Shown piece by piece: positions 58,291 through 64,000 of a stretch of DNA of 64,000 nucleotides (its first letter is position 1; every line of letters starts with the position of its first letter). The notes beneath the pieces are model-generated. The model did no database searches and was not told the origin of the DNA. It saw only the letters and a program-made list of their open reading frames with translations. The stretch is from Heliopora coerulea (Eukaryota; Cnidaria; Anthozoa; Scleralcyonacea; Helioporidae): the NCBI GenBank assembly GCA_030142905.1, contig JASJOG010000063.1, positions 558,001 through 622,000 on the forward strand. Reading direction: 5' to 3'. A program made the position numbers and the translations under genes.

Positions 58291-60263
58291 TTAAATATCT
58301 GTAAAAATAAATTTGTCTAGGCCAGACTCACAGCCTAACCACTCCATATTCCCATCATCACATGGTTCCAATAGACAAGTAGAAGGTGAGAGGTTTGATG
58401 AATCATTTGTGGTCGTTATCTTCATCTCCGATTCCTTCCTTTGAAATTCTTCTTGAGAAAAGATTACTCCAAAAAAATCATCGCAGCCGACTTCCTCTGG
58501 TTTCTTACTTGACCCGGAATCTTCATTCGCAGTGTCGGGTTCACACCTTGACGAGTTGATGATGCCTGGTAAATCCAATCCATCTAAGGATTCAAGAAAC
58601 TCATTCAAGTTTGGCTCTTGCTTCGTGGACGGCGTTGTTAGACTTACACACGAACTGTTGGATCCTGGACTTGAGTACCCACTGTCACTCTGGGTGTCAC
58701 AAAGTACAGCCTGTTTCTGCTTCTCGTCAACATGAACAGAAATGGGATCCGACCAAGGTGGAACGTTTGTACACTTATTTCCAGTTTTACCGCCCAAACG
58801 TTCTTCTTTGGCCGTTGACAAACTACTAGAAGAACCATCATTAGAAACAAGAAGAACTTCAGAACTGTTCGTGACACCTCCTTCAGCAGCTGTGTGCCGT
58901 TTTTTCCTTGGAATATAAGGCTCAAAATTATTAACATTAGTTCTCTTTTTACTCTTGTCATTCTCCTCGAGATGGATTTTGTTTTCCACTAAAAATCGAT
59001 GGCCAACAGTCGCGTGGTTCTTCTCTTGCGGTTTTTTGACCGCATGACTAACTATCGGAGCTTTTTTGAAAGTATTACCAACTTGCTTACTAATCCTAAC
59101 GTCTGACGTTTTTCTGTTTGTTTCAATAGCTTCCCTTCCTAACAAAGGTGGTTCTTTTAGCCTGAAAACCTTCGGAGACAAGGGATTTGACAAACTAAGG
59201 CCTCCACCTAAAGCTTGTGTTGGTCCAGTTTGTTTTCTTTGAACAGTCGCTGTTTCTTCATTCAATTTTGTTGACGTTATAGTCTTTTGATAGAGAGCAG
59301 TTCGTTCCCACACAGCTATGTGTATTTGATTGACAGGTACCGAGGGCAAGCCATCGTGCCATTCACATAACACATCTTTCATGTCATCTACTTCTGCCCA
59401 ATGTCTACCTAGAAAAACAGCCACAATAAACTGAGAATGAACACTGAATCGTACAAAAACTCAAGAAAATCTCCATCCATGTCTCTTAGGAAAGATTATT
59501 GTATCTTACTTTCATCATCCCCTTCCAACAGTCAAACTGACATCAGAAAAGGAATCAATTTATTTTTTTTTATTTTACACTTTTTTTTTCATTTATACTC
59601 TTATCTTTATTTTTTGATCTGTTTTAGTTTTAAAAATAAAATGAGAATAAAATAAAACAAAAAAAATAATATAAACATCGTGACAAAATAAAATATATAA
59701 TAAAAATAAAATTAATTTATTTATATTCTGTGATCACTCCTAACATCAGCTGTCATTAAAGGCAATTCACAGTAGTTTTACTTCCAATATATCCCTATAT
59801 ATTAATATCTGCCAGACACCAAATTTTTTGAATGAATGATAGATGAACAATCATCAAGCTCTAACCTTAGAAAAATGATTTCTGAGTCCCAGATGGGGAT
59901 TGAACCCACAACCTTCTGATGACTGGTGAGACATTCTAACCATTGAGTTACCAAGACTCAGTTGGCAAGCTAAGGTGCAAGTTTGACATATGTGCTATCT
60001 AAGCAGCAGCCATGATATGTGAATACATCTGAGGCTCAGAAATCGTTTTTCTGAGGTAAGAGCTTGATGATCGTTCATCTACCATCTGTTCAAGATACCT
60101 CCAAGCTCACACATTTCCAACATGTTTATCGCAGATACCAAATTCATTCATAAAAAATTAACCTCACATTCACTACTGAGTACATTTTCTCAACAGGATG
60201 TGATTGCAAATAGTTTGTAATTCACAATGTGTGTGCATCCACACACACACACGCGCGCGCGCG

Positions 60264-60305
<42 letters not shown>

Positions 60306-63300
60306 AACTATAAAACTCACCATCTGCATTCCTAACCCAGGAGATAAAGTGATCAGGATCTTGTTTGAATTGAATTAACTGACATAAAACATACTCTTTT
60401 CCTTGAAAGACAAACTGAGACTTCAGGAACTCCTCATTGCTGACTCCTTCAACAAAATGAACCAAAACACATGGAGGCACCCTACATTAAAAACACCAAA
60501 CAGAATTATACAACAAACTTAATTCTAGGTGTAATGTTACTGTATTCACCTATGGTTACAATTATGAAATGTGCATTTCTGTTCTCCCTATGACAAAATT
60601 ACTTGTCTGCAATAAAGACTGTTTTAATTTTAATTTTTTATGTAATTAAACAGGGAAAACCAAGCCTTCAATCTCCGACAACTAATTCACTCGTCTGATC
60701 ACACAAAGGGGACTGAATTCTCCCTCGTCCAAATAGAGAAGTCACCCATCCCTGACGTTCAGACAGTGTAAGTGTCTTACTGTGATGGGCTGCTAAGAAC
60801 AGAAGCACTGTCATTATCACAAGAACAGTAAACCACAAGTCTCAGCATGATATTACAAGCCAATCATGTTAGTGTATTTGTATAGATTGTGAATCTCATT
60901 AGATGACTATTTTCAAATTTCTTCAAGTCACAAAAATGTTTTGTAAGTCTTCAATCAATCTTTTAAATTTTTTTGTCACATGTTTATTCTATGAAACAAA
61001 TGGCTTTGATTTTTCCATGATTATCTGTTCAGTTACAGACACAATGAAGATTTACAAACTTGACAAGACCATCAATGACCCAATTAACTATGGCCTGAGT
61101 CTACAACTGAATAGACCAAGGGATGAATGAGTTTGTAAGTTTAACACATTGACCCCTGATAACTGCATTTGTCAACTTTATTAATTTTACTCTGGCTAAT
61201 GCCAGAAGATCTTACTCACAAAGGGAAAACCCTAGCAGGCTTTAAAGGGTTAACTAGAACTTTGAAAACTCTTTAAATTTTGGCATTACTCAGACCTTTC
61301 CAATTATTCAACTAGAACATAACTTGATTAAAAAGTGGAATGATAGTTTCATTTCTTGAGACTTTAGGTGCTTTTAATCATCCTTGAGTTCTCCATCAAT
61401 AATTAATTTAGAATGAACAAGACCAACACAGGAGCCCAATGCTGTTTGATTTAACAGGAAGAAATTAATATTCAAATGTTTCAGCTAGAATCTATGTAGG
61501 GATAAAGAACTGAAAACCAGGAATTGTTACAAAAGTGCAAATTATTTTTAAAAATTACTGTAAAACACAATGTGGGAATACTAGTATATAAATCCAGATA
61601 TAATAAATACAATATGCAGACCATAAGAAGGAATTGTTTGATGAAGTACTATTCACATTGACTAGCTTACAATATTTAGACAAACAGATATATCTTCACC
61701 ATAATTTTTTCAACGCTGAAAAATGTAAAAATTATTAAATAGGGTAAGAAAAGTTTACAGTCACCTCCACACTTAAGAAGGTGATTTTACCACAAAACAA
61801 AGATGTTCTCCAGATTCTACATCAGAGTAACTGGTTGCAGAGTACAAGGTGACAAATGAAAAACTAGTGGAATATAAAAGCTAATTTTACAGCAGAATAT
61901 TTTTACCATGCAGCACTGGCAAGGGATTTTCCTACTTAAATAAAGGACATTGGATTACACAAACCAAGCACAGGGGACAAAAATAATGTTCAGGCATTGG
62001 TCAACTTGTATTTGGTATCTATACACACTTCCTGTGAATGAACAGCTTGAAATTACACATATTTTGGACAGTACATTTATGAGCAAAAGTCCAGTTCATC
62101 CTGGCTAATATGAGATGGACAACTTCCATGACTGATCACAGCAGTTACCATCCTTTGAAGTTTTTACCTTATTTAACACTATCTACACACTATACTATCT
62201 TTATATCACTGACTACATGCATCTTTGCCTGTTTTATGGATTAAAGGTTAACCCACAGACATCTCCACCAGCTAATAAAACAGCCTTATATAAACCAGAG
62301 TTTGAGAGAAAGCATAATCTTATAACAAAGATCTGGTCAAACAGTTCAAGATATGAGCACACAACTTTATTTCAAAGCTTTCATCAAATAAAGGGCCATC
62401 TTGGGTTGCAAGGGATTAAACCCTACTTAATCCCAAACATCTCTCTGCTAAATAAACTCTGCCAGAATAAAATGGCAGATTTTAGCATAATAAACTGAAC
62501 AATAAAATTCTCCAGAACAAAAATTTCTCTAACTTACTGTTGATATTTCAGAGTGCTTCTTTGTTTGGGTGACTTGCACTTGTAACATGGTCTCAAAAAA
62601 GCTCCTGATGGCATGGAAAAATCCTTGGTAGTATTAGGAAAAGATATAATACATTTCTTGTGCCTAGAAAAACAAATAACTCAGAATCATTACTAAGATA
62701 AGAACAGAAAGGAACAGAAAAACATCAACAAGTTTTAATATAACCACCCAAGATAATTAAGTTACTGGGCTATTTGCATATTATCTATCTCTAAACTTCT
62801 GCATACCAGGCTTTAAGCCATCAAGGGGCAGGCAACCCACCATGCTAAATGAAATTTCCAGAGAAGAGTATCTCAGTGAGTTAAATGGCACTGATATCCT
62901 TCAACAGGTCAACTAACTAGACCACTCAACCTAAAATATCACAATTAATTATTTGTCCAGTTAACCTTCCTTCATTTATTTTTTCATTCCAGCTGTTTAC
63001 AGTTGGGACTGGTCAATACTATTTATCTCATTCTACATAATGCAATTATTTATGTTTAGAATTGGGCTGTGGACCTTTTCTGGGCCACTGCTGAAAATAT
63101 AAATTTAGATATGGATAGCACAGAAATGAAGAAAAACTATAATTACAAGGAAGTCCTTCTTTGCAGTTTTTCCTTAGCAAAGAAGAACTTCTCTGTGAAG
63201 ATACATTTAAATATGTGTATATGCCTCACTGAACAGTCAGGCCATAAATGGAACAGCTTATAAAAATTGTCACTTTACAACAGTTTATAACAGTTTGCAA

Positions 63301-64000
63301 TTGGGGACATTTTTAAACAAAACCTCTCCATAAGTTCATACAGTATGACAGTTATATCCTTGTCTTTTCCATTTTTTAGGTTTGATTAAATCTTTTCTGT
63401 AGTTCTGTTTTGGAATAACAATTCTTATGGAATTAAGCACTTAACAATGAAGCTTTGTGGTCTCTTTATATGCAAATCCAAGTATGCACATCCTCTGCTA
63501 ATAACAGTTGTCACAACTGACAGAGACAACCTCTATAAATAAAGAATATCTTTAACCTATTAGGGGACAAGGCACATTTTAACATTTTACCTGGGCTAAC
63601 ACCAGACAATTTTTCTGCCCCTTAGGTAATCATTACTTGCAATGAATCAGCAGGAACATTATAACACCTTCAGTTATCTACTGGCATATTAAAAGATTCA
63701 TAGAACAGTAATACACACAGACTCATTAATTTCAACTGAATTTACCTGTTAATTTGCACATATCCACACAACTCACACCGAAAGCTCCACTGGTATTCTT
63801 GCATAAACTTTTCACTAATCTGTGGGTGGTCTTTAAGAAGAAGATTCAATGACACCAAAGGACTATCATTCTTTCCCAACTCACACTGCATTTTGGATTT
63901 CAACAATTCAAACACTTCAACTCGAACTTCATTCAGTAATGCCTTGCCTTTTCTCCCAGGTCCAAATCTTTGAGCTGTTATGAATTTACTACACAATGTT
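58291..64000 (-). CDS. USPL1-like SUMO isopeptidase, last four exons (5' end outside window)
   Basis: Exons on the minus strand: 64000-63746 (partial), 62663-62538, 60481-60321, 59408-58291. Phases join cleanly (IN-R-HKK, YQ-Q-VPP, NAD-G-RHW). The protein shows two CxxC pairs (CELCGY and CYKCKS), as in the zinc finger of USP-fold proteases, then PPCVLVHFVEG, GKEYVLCQLIQF, the presumed catalytic His in DPDHFISWVRNADG, and RHWAEVDDM with NQIHIAVWER, which resembles the end of the USPL1 catalytic core. USPL1 removes SUMO from nuclear proteins. The catalytic Cys would lie upstream of the window. The last exon adds a disordered tail of about 340 residues with Lys/Arg-rich patches, a DSGYSS degron-like motif and an acidic end (NMEWLGCESGLDKFIF). 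The assignment rests on remembered pattern. Confidence 0.7.
58669..58686 (-). promoter_or_regulatory. DSGxxS phosphodegron-like codons in the USPL1-like tail
   Basis: Encodes DSGYSS inside a Ser-rich stretch. This fits the beta-TrCP recognition pattern when phosphorylated; function not shown. Confidence 0.35.
59840..60091 (-). mobile_element. tRNA-cored element with terminal inverted repeats, copy 2
   Basis: The left arm TAGATGAACAATCATCAAGC (continuing through TCTAACCTTAGAAAAATGAT) is inverted at 60040-60091 (AGCTTGATGATCGTTCATCT). The arms are about 50 bp. The minus-strand centre holds the A-box-like AACTCAATGGTTAGAATG and the B box GGTTCAATCCCC. It lies in the last intron of the USPL1-like gene. 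Confidence 0.72.
60225..60302 (+). repeat. (CA)n/(CG)n microsatellite
   Basis: Alternating CA with a short CG core, in the last intron of the USPL1-like gene. Confidence 0.95.
60482..62537 (-). other. Intron of the USPL1-like gene
   Basis: AT-rich. One dispersed-repeat copy (GGCTAATGCCAGA family) at about 61145-61250; nothing else recognised. Confidence 0.5.
62664..63745 (-). other. Intron of the USPL1-like gene
   Basis: AT-rich. One diverged copy of the GGCTAATGCCAGA dispersed repeat at about 63552-63640; nothing else recognised. Confidence 0.5.

Overview
The window reads as nuclear DNA of an invertebrate metazoan, most likely an anthozoan cnidarian (coral or sea anemone). This is an inference from gene content, not a database result. 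Supporting points: AT-rich DNA, short exons with GT..AG introns, tRNA-derived SINE-like repeats, inverted-repeat elements, an intronless divergent otopetrin pair, a PLAT-lipoxygenase, and a kinase-ZU5-death-domain protein of the kind expected in expanded cnidarian innate-immune and cell-death repertoires. No bacterial, plasmid, phage or CRISPR features were seen.

Layout. 53-4209: two intronless, 12-TM otopetrin-like proton channel genes in head-to-head orientation around a 380-bp shared promoter with a 10-bp inverted repeat, a TCACGTGA E-box and a kappaB-like site. 5313-14011 (+): a 14-exon lipoxygenase gene that splices in silico to an uninterrupted 660-residue frame (PLAT plus iron-binding catalytic domain). 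Its introns carry a duplicated pseudo-exon and a 19-bp minisatellite that multiplies the splice donor of exon 4. 14012-18254: intergenic, with a TA-flanked inverted-repeat element. 18255-31115 (+): a 16-exon gene predicted to encode about 1513 residues: Cys/His-rich N-terminus, NIK-like (MAP3K14-like) kinase, ZU5-UPA with an HFS self-cleavage motif, a death domain, a long uncharacterised region, a second death domain and a novel tail. 31116-40260: repeat-bearing, AT-rich DNA with two orphan coding-like segments. 40270-49450: about 9 kb of 168-bp satellite with 7- and 8-monomer higher-order repeats. 49906-50888: an inverted-repeat element filled with a 66-bp minisatellite. 50889-58290: AT-rich, no gene recognised. 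58291-64000 (-): the last four exons of a USPL1-like SUMO isopeptidase, whose 5' part lies beyond the window.

How the genes relate. Nothing indicates an operon. The LOX (oxylipin mediators) and the kinase-ZU5-death protein (probable NF-kappaB or cell-death signalling) are same-strand neighbours and could both belong to inflammatory or stress responses. The otopetrins may couple pH to signalling. These functional links are inference only. All exon boundaries were deduced by hand from splice consensus, reading-frame continuity and family resemblance; no transcript evidence was available.
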